From: Druceiella hillmani | Taxonomy: Eukaryota; Arthropoda; Insecta; Lepidoptera; Hepialidae | Assembly: GCA_039881145.1 (NCBI GenBank) | Contig: JAYKKI010000032.1 | Location: forward strand, 13,100,501-13,164,500 | Length of the DNA: 64,000 nt | Direction of reading: 5' to 3' | Shown here: positions 48,088-58,393 of the stretch, piece by piece | How the letters are laid out: each line of letters starts with the position of its first letter | How positions within the stretch are numbered: position 1 is the stretch's first letter | Position numbers and translations under genes: made by a program | Notes under the pieces: model-generated | The model's input: only the letters and a program-made list of their open reading frames with translations | Databases searched by the model: none | What the model was told of the DNA's origin: nothing

Positions 48088-48880
48088 CTAACAATCGTCG
48101 TGCTCACTACAGTGGAATAGAATATGATTCATGTCCTGCGTCTCAAATCCGCAGGAACACGCCGGGTTATCTCTGAGGACAAATCTAAACAAACTGGCAC
48201 GGAATGCGCCATGTCCCGTTAAGAATTGAGAAACGTAGTAGTCGGAGGCGAGCCAGTTCTTACTCAACCGCTCGGAAACATCGGGACAGAACAACCTGGT
48301 CGTTTCCCCCTTGGAATCGGGGGAGGATCATCTTGACTGCCAGTGAGCGACGACGATCTCTGAAATACGTCTCTTTCTAGTTGCAAGGGGTTCATCTGCT
48401 AAAAACTCAAAATTCAACGGACCCGCAGCAAAACTCTTGCCTCGAGCCAAGGTGAAATTCGCCGCGCGTTCTGCAATCGCGAGGTCGGCAGGAAGGAGAC
48501 CTGCCAAAACCGGCAACGCATCCGTTGAGCAGGTCCTGTAGGCCTTGGTCAGCGCCGTCAGCGGCGCACGCTGCGATCTTAGCACCACCCGTCTTACTTG
48601 CTGGACCCCGACGCACCACGATGCCCAAACCGATGGCGCATAGGCCAATATACCGAGGTATATTGCCGTATACATCAGCTTGATGGTCGAGTTATTAAGC
48701 CCCCAGCCGGCACCGGCAAGCCGGGCCATGGCATGGAAGGCAACTCGGGCCCTCTCCCCGATGTACCGCGCCTGCGGTAAAAAGCTCCGCCGTGAATCGA
48801 GGACCACGCCCAGGTAGGTAACCTGATCCCGCACGCCGATTCTAGCGCCGGCCATAGTCACAGACGGCTCCCTCGAGAGT
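48088..48880 (-). pseudogene. R1-clade ORF2, reverse transcriptase C-terminus
   Basis: The frame resumes with REPSVTMAGARIGVRDQVTYL and YLGVVLDSRRSF, the start of the thumb region. AYRTCSTDALPVLAGLLPAD follows, a box typical of R1/jockey-like elements. A TGA at about 48330, probably a mutated Trp codon after HWQSR, interrupts the same frame. It then continues through SERLSKNWLASDYYVSQFL to the terminal CSCGFETQDMNHILFHC motif (48294-48088), a CCHC-type cysteine/histidine cluster usual at the end of this protein. There is no palm with the catalytic Asp pair, so the protein would be inactive. Confidence 0.9.
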
Positions 48881-48898
48881 GATATCAATATCACTCTC
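48875..48898. repeat. Palindrome at the deletion junction
   Basis: GAGAGTGATAT and ATATCACTCTC are separated by CA. This exact inverted repeat lies where the endonuclease frame (SDIDITL) meets the reverse transcriptase frame, and may mark the break point of the internal deletion. Confidence 0.85.
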
Positions 48899-49440
48899 TC
48901 CCGAGGGTCCCGAGAACGTTGCGGGAAAATCGGGCAAGTTGCACAACAGGAGGCCGTGCTGGTGGATGAAATCCTCCAGGATTTCTCCACGCAGATTGGG
49001 GCGTCTCGAGTACCACAGACAAGACTGCGCGTTAGCATCAGCACAGATGACCACTGGGCTCCGCCCAATAGGGCGAAGGACAGTGTGGAGGTGCTCGCAA
49101 AAATATTCGGTGGGCATAGAGTACTGAAAGTAAACACTTATTACCATAATGTGTATCGGACCGAGAGAAATCTGGGCCACTACGCAATGCTCTGTCGATA
49201 GGTGTTCCGGGAACAGGACGCCCAGCCCTTGCGGGTCAAGGACAATCGCAGCCTTGGGATGAGGCCCCTTCTCCAGAACGAGGAAGGGTACCAATCCCAG
49301 GCTGCTCCCCCTAGGGGCGTATTGCTCCTGGACACACGTGATGCAAAACTTACCATGGTCTCTAAGGGTCATCGAGAGCTCGGTCATGACCGTCGAGCCC
49401 CGCCCTGCATTTAGCTGGATGAAATCCAGCTTATGATGAG
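48881..49440 (-). pseudogene. R1-clade ORF2, APE-type endonuclease
   Basis: The reading frame starts near LDFIQLNAGRGSTVMTEL (about 49440). It shows VQEQYAPRG, with the Glu expected in the first catalytic motif, then ISVYFQYS. VVICADANAQSCLWYS carries the Asp and Asn of the central motif, followed by RGEILEDFIHQHGLLLCN and FSGPSGESDIDITL. The order is that of apurinic-type endonucleases of R1-like elements, which nick the target DNA. After SDIDITL the frame leaves the conserved sequence and stops about ten residues later (ORF end 48842), so the final SDH-type motif is lost. Confidence 0.9.
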
Positions 49441-49821
49441 TAAGCCGTTTGTCTCACCGTTCTCTCCAATGCTGCCCTGAATGCAGGGCAGGCATCAGTG
49501 CCAACTCGGTGTCCTGCTTCCTTCTTAAAGCGAGTGCAGGTGACACAGATGTCGGTCACAGGAACACTAGGGCAATCTTTGCCGTCGTGTCCCTTTTTCG
49601 TGCATCTATTACAATAGAGCTCGTCTTTACAGTGTTTAGCCACGTGACCATAAACATCTAAAACATCTGGTCACCTGCACGAAGTCCGCTACCCTGCACG
49701 AGGTCCATTGAAAAAATACACGGTCAAGACTGTCAGACTTACTGATAGGTAAAAACGTATTAATGAGAAACATTAACATTTTAAAATCTTTGTCTTGGTT
49801 TGACTTTTTAATCTTAACCAT
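49431..49821 (-). pseudogene. R1-clade ORF1 (gag-like), zinc-knuckle part
   Basis: On the minus strand DRVFFQWTSCRVADFVQVTR leads into CFRC, then YGHVAKHC, CNRCTKKGHDGKDC and CVTCTRFKKEAGHRVGTDAC. These are three consecutive Cys/His knuckles, as in R1-clade ORF1 proteins, which bind the element's RNA. The first knuckle is broken: only one base separates the TGT of CFRC from the YGH codons, where about six are expected, which shifts the frame. ORF1 ends TAYSS at about 49431, right beside the start of ORF2. The N-terminal half is absent or unrecognisable. Confidence 0.85.
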
Positions 49822-49830
49822 TTGTTAGAC

Positions 49831-50620
49831 CAGCAGTTTTATTTTCAAATAATAAAGTCGACGACAGATCGTTTCATGAAAAATTGGTAAGTAATCGGTT
49901 AGTATCCATTGGCAATTTAACGCCAATTGTAAGGATATGTAAAAACATAATAAAGTCCTAGATTATATTAAACAAAATATACGAAATATCTAAGCGGGTA
50001 TACAAAGTTTCTAAAATTTTATTTTTTTATTATTTATAAGTAGTAAAACTTGTTAAGGGCAGAACTCGTGCGATAAAGGTCCCTTACATAATTTGACACG
50101 TAAATATTTAAGCATATGTAGAATTTCCTTTAAACTCTGTGCAAATATTAAAATAATTTTTCATCATATAAATTTATTGTGTAATTAATTTTGACAGGCG
50201 TAAAAATTTAATGAATATCTTAAAAAATGATCTGACTTAGAAATATTGCTATATTTTCAGGTTAACTTAAATGTTTAATACGTTTTTTCATAATTTTAAT
50301 TTTATAATTTCGAAGGTTAAGACGGATAACATAATTTTGTTAACATTTTCAACAAATCCTTAACCATCTTAAATAAAATTTAAAAAAAAACACTTAGAAT
50401 AGTCATAATTTCTCTTCAGTTGATCGCACCGGATATATATAATTTAAAAAAATCAATGATTTTATTAGCGTCCTCTAAAATGTTTATATAAACATTCTTG
50501 TGTGTAAATTATTGAAATATATGTGTACGCGTTTCGATATGGTTTGCTTTGTATATTTCAAATTGTTTCTGAAAAAACGACTGTAACAGACGCATTGATT
50601 AACTGACAGATGAGCAGGGC
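49831..50620. other. AT-rich DNA, nothing recognised
   Basis: No feature is seen upstream of the R1-like element up to the hairpin at 50621. Confidence 0.6.
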
Positions 50621-50686
50621 ACGTATCTCAAAAAGAAAAAAAAACGTAACCCACTCAGTTATGTTTTTTTTCCTTTTGAGATACGT
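50621..50686. repeat. Inverted repeat, about 29-bp arms
   Basis: ACGTATCTCAAAAAG with an A-run and ACGTAAC is mirrored by GTTATG, a T-run and CCTTTTGAGATACGT around a CCACTCA spacer. Confidence 0.85.
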
Positions 50687-52024
50687 AACTTCAAGAATTG
50701 CATAACCAGCTATTTCGTATATTTCTCCGCCTCTGGTGTCCAGCACAATGACAGGTAAAAGAAACGCTCGCAATATTTTATTAGAGAATCAACCCGTAAT
50801 TACTTGGAGGTTATAAAAAAATCAATTAGCCCACAAAAATATTTTTGACCTCTTGTAAGTAAAGAGTTACGCGCAACGCAGTGACCGGTAATAATCGGCT
50901 CGACAATATCGGACAAAACAGAATTTATGACATTTATTGCCCTAACGTACAAGTTTTACAAAATTATATCCCACAAAAAATTGGAGCAAATATGGCGGAC
51001 TCTTGCCAATTTTAACGTCACGACTTAAAGAGCTAATCGAGAAAAGGATACGATACGATTTAAAACGCGCTGATCGAGATGGGAGTCTTTTATTCGGCAG
51101 CCTCTTGACGTATGCATTCAGCATACGTCAACGACGTATGCATTCATCAACCTTTTTGGACAAAAGTTGGCTTTTGTCGGTCGTCAACTCACCACTTAAC
51201 AAAAGTCGTTAGTCTGCGTTACGCGTTAACAATGCTTAATTTGATGTATTGTGTGTTAATTATGATGTCGAATGTGCACCATTTATCTCCTTCCCAGAGC
51301 GATACAAGGTTATTTATCATTTACCGTGACTTAGTTATTTGTAACTTCACACTTCATTTAACACGTATTCTTAAAGGCTATACTTTACGCAGCGTCTTAC
51401 TTTATACTATGCGATAAATTCAAGGTCGATAATGAAAAATATGTACTTTGTCTCAGACGTAACTCAGATATGTTTCTACCTATACCAGTATAATAGTCTT
51501 GTTCTGTTGTTTACCTTAAGAATTCCATTATTAGGAAACTGAATAAGTATGCATAATTATTGGAAAGTTATTACAACTCTACGAACTAATATGGAAAATA
51601 TTATTACTGTTGGATATTTTAGAGTTGTGGAATAGAAAAATATTATTAAGTACAAAAGTTATATTTCCTAAAATATAATTTAAAGTTCTCAAGTGATATT
51701 AATTGGTGTAGCAAGTTAAGTGTAAGCGAACTTTAGTAAATATTAATTTTCCGCTATGTATCTTTTCTAAATTAAAGAAAACCTAATAGAAATACAGATT
51801 TAACTGTTATAAATCCTTTCTAATTAATTCAGTAAGTTTACTGCTGACAAATGGCTGCTTAATGTGAAATTAATTTTTTCCCATTGCTATGTTTTTTTAA
51901 CTTGTGTTGTTTTTTGTACGTTTAGTGACAAATATCGGGATGGAATAGAAAATAATAAAAGAAATATTTGTTGCAAACTTTATTTTCATGAACAATTTTT
52001 GTTTCATGTTTGTATAATATAAAC
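50687..52024. other. AT-rich DNA with one small palindrome
   Basis: TTGACGTATGC and GCATACGTCAA (51106-51132) form a perfect 11-bp stem around ATTCA, and GACGTATGCATTCA then repeats directly. Overlapping 60-101-codon frames at 50942-51417 are not recognisable. Confidence 0.5.
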
Positions 52025-52038
52025 ATTCAGAAGATATT

Positions 52039-52255
52039 GAATATATTTGGCGGTAATTTTGTAGAAATTCATTATTCACAATTAAATGAAACTACGTGAT
52101 GTAGTATTATTTCCACTTTCTTTAAGTTCTTTACCACGACCTAGGTCTCTTTATAGACCTAGGTCTATCTTTGCTAATAGCCCACCTGTAGATGTTGTAA
52201 TACAACGAAACCTAGGTCGTGGTAAAGAACTTAAAGAAAGTAGAAATAATACTAC
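52039..52255 (-). mobile_element. Hairpin element copy E (5'-truncated)
   Basis: The tail GAATATATTTGGCGGTAATT is on the left. The arm next to it reads through CCACGACCTAGG, then a small rearranged centre containing CTTTATAGACCTAGGTCTA. The other arm stops at AATAATACTAC (52255), short of the expected end. ATTCAGAAGATATT (52025-52038) and ATTCAGTAAATGTT (52256-52269) flank it, with 11 of 14 matching. A 65-codon frame (52086-52283) uses the arms. The pattern fits a reverse-transcribed copy that lost its 5' end. Confidence 0.75.
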
Positions 52256-52585
52256 ATTCAGTAAATGTTGTAAAAATAAATAAAAGGTTTAATATCATTT
52301 TTTTTATTAAGGAGGATAGCAGAAAATTCAATTTCTTAAAGTAGTCCTCGGTCATTGTTATTATTATTAAATTTAATCTTCTTAAGGCGCTGTTGTGTTT
52401 CAACTGGTTCAATTGTTGAGCACGTATACGTCACAAGAATCTTCTTTAATAATGTAGCGTATAACGGTTAATAAAATGCGGAGCAACTCGTGTTTTGCGA
52501 ATGATCTTTACGTAGAGATAATGGTATTCTTTTAAATATCATTTCGATTTTGGAAAAAATCTGTTGGAATTCTTGATGGACTATA

Positions 52586-53489
<904 letters not shown>

Positions 53490-53640
53490 GACGTCGTGGC
53501 GCCTGCGAGGACCCTGGTTTGATTCCCGGCCCCTCGTTGAGAGGGGTTGGACTGGTGTTCTGGTTGGCTGTAAGAGATTGCTCTCGTAACAATAAGTCTG
53601 CCATATGTATCAGATACATTAAAGTACAGGAATAAAATAG
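53490..53640 (+). mobile_element. tRNA-derived SINE, 5'-truncated
   Basis: GGTTTGATTCC at 53516-53526 is a good B box of an RNA polymerase III promoter, followed by CGGCCCCTCGTTGAGAGGGG. Then GGTTGGCTGTAAGAGATTGC and CTCTCGTAACAATAAGTCTG follow. I recall this as like the 3' end shared by lepidopteran SINEs and their partner LINEs, where it reads GGTTGGCTGGAAGAGATCGC. No convincing A box is seen upstream, so the head is truncated or decayed. Confidence 0.55.
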
Positions 53641-53896
53641 TTAAGCATGAGTTTTATTTACGCTTCTGTGCTCCATACTTAATTTTATTTACAATTAATA
53701 AAAGTTTGAATTGAATGACGTGAAGCTTCTTGTTGTGATTTTTACTAAAGTTTTCTTTATAAACTTGTTACACTGGACTATATAATAGAATACGGTAGAA
53801 GAAATGAAAAGAATATTCTAATTTTAATTGTGTGTGTCACATTTTGTTCATATTTAGTGGTAAGCTGATATACTGACAGCGATTTAACGAGTATAT

Positions 53897-54283
53897 TAAT
53901 GTTACACGCTTTTATTACCTTCACGCTTTATTTAATGTTACACGCTTTTATATCTTCACATTTTATTTAATGTCACACGTTTTTATTTTCTTCACGCTTT
54001 ATTTAATGTTACACGATTTTATTATCTTCACGTTTTATTTAATAATACATGCTTTTATTATCTTAGCGTTTTGTTTAATGTTACACGCTTTTATTATCTT
54101 CACATTTTATTTAATGTCACACGTTTTTATTTTCTTCACGCTTTATTTAATGTTACAAGCTTTTATTATCTTCACATTTTATTTAATGTTACACGTTTTT
54201 ATTATCTTCACGCGTTATTTAAAGTTACACGCTTTTATTATCTTCACCTTTTATTTAATGTTACACGCTTTTATCAGCTTTAC
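53897..54283. repeat. 36-bp minisatellite, about 11 copies
   Basis: TTTAATGTTACACGCTTTTA and ATCTTCACG alternate with a 36-bp period. The motif GTTACACG or a variant starts at 53901, 53937, 53972, 54008, 54044, 54080, 54116, 54152, 54188, 54224 and 54260, one spacing being 35. Because 36 is twelve codons, it yields long frames with a 12-residue repeat on the plus strand (53970-54293 and 54071-54301). These are judged spurious. Confidence 0.95.
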
Positions 54284-55509
54284 TTGTACGTAACTAAATA
54301 AGTAACTAAAAGTAGCATAAAGTCGATTTCCATCCACTTTGAATATTTGTATCGATCTAAAATTTTGGAAAGTTATGCAATTGTGATGGCAATACAACAA
54401 TACCATTGAGTTACTATGATGGTGGAGGAGGGAGCTTATCACAGAAATTTCTCAATAAGTATCATTAAACCCATCGAATTTGACTTCGCTTGTCTTATTT
54501 TTTCAGTCCTTTGGGTACGTATTGTAACCGGAAGGGATTTATTACAAAGGTGGACATGGAAACTTAGCAATGACCACCAGTAAACCAGTCAAGTTTAGCT
54601 TTGTTTATTATGTTTCAATGAATCCTTTAATTAGATATTGAAAAGTGTGATTTTTATTTTTTTGAATCTATAAATTTTATTTACGTACTTATTATACAGT
54701 TTTCGATGCATTATAGGTTAACAACGCATAAACAAACAACTAATAACTGAAAGTCAACAATGTTCCAATGTTATAAAGGCGGAAGTGAGTTTGTTTTGTT
54801 TCCTTGTTTTTCTCATTTTCACGATTCAGTTATTCTATGACTTCCGTTCCACATAAACATAAGTATGTATTTGTACGTATGTATCAATCAACTTAACCAT
54901 TCTAAATTTTTCCAAATTTTAGGTCCAATATTTTTAGAAGAACGTAATTTTTAACTTACATCACCATTTTTCACGGGAACGATGTCCCGGGTCAAAGCTT
55001 GTGTGCAATAAATCTAACAGGATAACAATGAGACTACATTCTCGTTCTCTACAAATATATTATATTCATATATTCTAGTGAAGAGATAATTACTTCAAGA
55101 TCCATACCCCAGTACAATAAGGATACGGTATAGATAAGTTCAAGCCGGAAATGAAGGGAGCAGTTTTCCTTCACAAGCTTTCATAGATTATGTGCAGCAA
55201 AGGAAAATATATGAGGTAACACTGGGAGATATGAATATTTTCAGCGCAAGGATCGAAAAATGAAAATGAATAATGTTATTTTGCTTGAAAACTCGAGGGA
55301 ATGGAAGTTTACTATGCCGAGGCTAAAACAAACCGGAAAGAAAAACTAAGTAGCCATAATGTTTCCTATTCAAAATATATCAAAGAAGTTTTATCAACTG
55401 TTCCAAGTTTAGACAATACTTCGAATACTCCGGATAATATTTTCCGGAAACACTCCGTATAAGTGAAGCTAGGATATTCAATATGTCTGTCTAATAATTC
55501 GGATTTGCG
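54284..55509. other. Unassigned AT-rich DNA
   Basis: No repeat, gene or RNA was recognised. The 63-codon minus frame at 54251-54442 begins inside the array. Confidence 0.5.
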
Positions 55510-56035
55510 AATTACATTCTATTTAGTAAGGTGTTTAATAAGAGATTAATTTATTTTTAAAGTTTTCAAGTAATTTTCAATATATTTATATGATTTAAAT
55601 TTTAGCATAACACATTTATTTATGGCGAATTAGAATAGGTATCTGCGACATTCTATTTAGTAAGGTGTTTCTTAAGAGATTGATTTATTTTTAAAGTTTT
55701 CAAATAATTATTAACACATTTATATGATATCAGTTTTAGCATAATAAATTTATTTATAATGAATTTGGGTTAGTATTTGCGAATGACATTCTATTTAGGA
55801 AGGTATTTATTTGGAGACTGATTTATTTTTAAAGTTTTAAAATAATTATTAATATATTTATATGATATCAGTTTTAGCATAACAAATTTATTTATAGAGA
55901 ATTTGGGTAGTATTTACGAATGACATTCTATTTAGGATGGTATTTATTTGTAGTTTGGCTTATTTTTAAAGTATTCAGGTAATTTCTTAGGGATGTTATA
56001 TCAGTTTTAGTATGAAAGCAGTTATTTATAACCAA
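55510..56035. repeat. 135-139-bp tandem array, 4 copies
   Basis: ACATTCTATTTAGTAAGGTG-like unit starts recur at about 55512, 55649, 55788 and 55923. Each is followed by TTATTTTTAAAGTTTTCA and TTTTAGCATAAC. Copies have diverged by substitutions and small indels. Confidence 0.95.
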
Positions 56036-56344
56036 TTTAGCACTTTATAGCCAAATAATACGAAAAGCTGTCTACACCCCAAGTAGGATATTATGCCAAA
56101 GACTTCTCATAGAGTATACGATAGAATACTCTACTAGGGTTCGTACTAGTGCGGCGCTCAGTAGGGAGTTGCTACAGTTAAGTGGTGGTTACTTCATATC
56201 ATAGTTAAAATCGATTTTTTTTTCTAAATTATAATACTTACTAATTTAACACGAGCGAAAGGCTGCTTATTTTTTTGTTTATCTTACTTTCACGTTTAGA
56301 TGGCTAAAAAGATTTGAATAAAATTTTGGGTATGGTTAATATAC

Positions 56345-56483
56345 ATCCCAACTTAGAAAAACCTATCAAGCACAAGTGAAACTCGCACTATGAGGGTTCC
56401 GTACATATTTAGTCATTTATAAATATTTAATGGTACATAATATTCTTATTAAACCATTTATAAAACGTTATTTTTTGGAACGA

Positions 56484-56530
<47 letters not shown>

Positions 56531-56925
56531 TATATAAAGATTTTTGTCTCAAAAATCTTTTAGATAACTAAAAATTAACGATTTTTGGATTTTTTCGTTT
56601 ATTTGTGTTGTGAGGCCTTACTTTTTACCAAATTTCATGATTCTTGGTCAACGGGAAGTATCCTATGGTTTTTATTTATTTGCGAGTAAAATATGCGGCA
56701 TAAATGACCGTATTCTTTCATTGTGTTGACTTATAAGCTTGACTTTTTTACAGCTCCAATGGACTGTAAATTTAAGAATTTGATATTAATTTCAACTTGA
56801 TACTTCTACGCGTTCCTGACCAAACGGTCTTGACAGACTAGACAGACAGCCACACGGATAACGAAGTGATTATATAAGGGTTTTCTTTTTTCTTTTGAGG
56901 AATCCTAAAAATGGACTATACATAA
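56345..56925 (-). repeat. GGGTTCC-type dispersed repeat, complete copy
   Basis: On the plus strand it starts CAAGTGAAACTCGCACTATG, then AGGGTTCCGTACATA (56394). It ends with GACAGACTAGACAGACAG, AACGAAGTGATTATATAAGG and AGGAATCCTAAAAATG. This is the family order in reverse. A TA tract lies inside at 56485-56536. Confidence 0.6.
56485..56536. repeat. (TA)n microsatellite
   Basis: TA repeat with one central GTATA break. Confidence 0.95.
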
Positions 56926-57187
56926 CTATGCTATCATTTAGAAGACGGGAGCGGTAAACGTAAACGCTAAAAAAACTGTAGTGGCGTATAGAAAACGCGC
57001 GTCGCACCGCGATTCAGTACAATACATATTAAAAATCAGTTCCGGAAAATTGGGTTTAAAATAAAACTTGTATCGTAATTACATAACTGGCATGATTGAA
57101 ATCTACACCTGTTTCTTTGAAAAAGAAAACTTTCTCTCTTTCTTACGCGCTTAAAACAGCGGTTAAAACTTAATTCATAAATAATTC

Positions 57188-57455
57188 ACAATTAAATGAA
57201 ACTACGTGATGCAGTATTATTTCTACTTTGTTTAATTTCTTTACCACGACCTAGGTTTCGTTGTATTACATCTTCAGGTGGGCTATTAGCAAAGAAATTA
57301 ATTTTTGCTAATATACCACCTGAAGATGTTGTAATACAACGAAACCTAATTCGTGGTAAAGCAATTAAAGAAAGTAGAAATAATACTACATCACGTAGTT
57401 TCATTTAATTGTGAATTATGAATTTTTACAAAATTAACGCCAAATATATTCAATA
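57188..57455 (+). mobile_element. Hairpin element copy F (full length, symmetric ORF)
   Basis: The left arm starts ACAATTAAATGAAACTACG and the right arm ends CGTAGTTTCATTTAATTGTG. The tail follows, with AAATATATTC ending at 57451 and then AATA. ATAAATAATTC flanks both sides (57177-57187 and 57456-57466). Both strands carry a 70-codon ATG frame (plus 57196-57408, minus 57404-57192). Their peptides are nearly the same, beginning MKLRD and ending TSRSFI, because the arms mirror each other. I recognise no protein family; the frames may have no function. Confidence 0.9.
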
Positions 57456-57466
57456 ATAAATAATTC

Positions 57467-57891
57467 TTACGTAGATTAATAAAGTGTTGCGGGGTTCGCC
57501 CAGTTTGGATACTTGATTACATTACACAATTTTACATTACATTATTACATTAGATGCTTAAATTACATAATCGATGTTCACTTAAGAATATTTTTGTTAG
57601 GTTTTTATCATTTTGCAGGGTACTTTTTATCAATACTGTACTGGGGTTCCACATACATGTACTTTGTAGAAAACAGTCTTGTATTTTGAGAATTGTGGCA
57701 CAAAGTTCGTTATTAACTGTAAGTAATCTCTCCAACTGTGATTATTATATATTTAAACAAGGTTTATTAGGAGAGCCCTCTAACGATATTTCATAAATTA
57801 CTTTTTAAAAAGCTGTCAACAATGTGTTTGGGATAATGTAAAATTGGGATTTTGTAATAAATGTTAGACTAATATGCTACAATATAATTTA
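57467..57891. other. Unassigned DNA with overlapping frames
   Basis: Frames of 80 codons (plus 57554-57796) and 61 codons (minus 57550-57735) overlap on opposite strands. Both start at ATG, but neither has a recognisable domain. I cannot decide between chance and a decayed exon. Confidence 0.35.
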
Positions 57892-58239
57892 TCTATATAT
57901 TTATATGTATATATTATATACATTTGATCATGCTTATATTCTAGTCTGCAGCCAAAACTACATATCGCAGACGAACGGTATTAGATTGGTAGTAGCCTCA
58001 AACTTCGCATCGTGCACTATGGTGGTTGCGCGTCGATAACTCTAAGGTTGTGGAAGATATGGGGGTTGAAAGTAGTCGACCTTAAAAAGTTCTAGAAATT
58101 TGTAGACATTTCTATAGTGTTCTGGAACACGAATATATTTACTGTCATCACCCTTTTTCTTCACTCCCGGGGTGGGTTGCTGTTCTAATTTCTTTTAACA
58201 TTAATACTACAGTTTTAAAAATGTACTGGAATAAAATTA

Positions 58240-58289
<50 letters not shown>

Positions 58290-58393
58290 TTATGTACAAA
58301 ATATAAAAAAGTAATTGATAAAGAGAAATATTTTAACACAAGTTTTTTTGTAAACCAAAAAAAAAAACCAGCGAAGCGGGTATTTCCTGCTAG
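57892..58393 (+). mobile_element. Short non-autonomous Helitron
   Basis: The 3' end shows ACCAGC-GAA-GCGGGT (58367-58381), a stem-loop with one mismatch, then ATTTCCTG and CTAG (58390-58393) followed by T. This is the hairpin plus CTRR terminus of Helitrons, which insert between A and T. A plausible 5' end is TCTATATATTTATATG at 57892, preceded by A. There is no Rep/helicase gene. Inside are a TA tract (58243-58290) and two TTCnnGAA motifs. Confidence 0.65.
58243..58290. repeat. (TA)n microsatellite
   Basis: TA repeat broken by one ACATA, inside the Helitron. Confidence 0.95.

Larger units (their letters stand above)
47740..49830 (-). mobile_element. R1-clade non-LTR retrotransposon, internally deleted
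   Basis: About 2.1 kb of GC-rich DNA in an AT-rich setting carries, in order on the minus strand, a gag zinc-knuckle region, an endonuclease, the distal part of a reverse transcriptase and the C-terminal zinc-type motif. The core of the reverse transcriptase is missing. Intact R1-clade elements are about 5-6 kb, so more than half is gone. The 3' region (47740-48087) is non-coding. Composition changes sharply at both edges; I could not identify a poly-A tail or target duplication. The element cannot move on its own. Confidence 0.9.

Noticed and set aside
48407..49661. Several plus-strand and alternative minus-strand frames over the R1-like element
   Set aside because: They are shadows of the minus-strand gag, endonuclease and reverse transcriptase frames, which carry the recognisable motifs.
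53516..53526. Functional tRNA gene suggested by the B box
   Set aside because: No acceptor-stem pairing, anticodon arm or A box can be found around it. The downstream sequence fits a SINE tail better.
53970..54301. 107- and 76-codon frames with a 12-residue repeat
   Set aside because: They come from a 36-bp minisatellite whose period is divisible by three. The units are shifted once, and no start context or domain is present.
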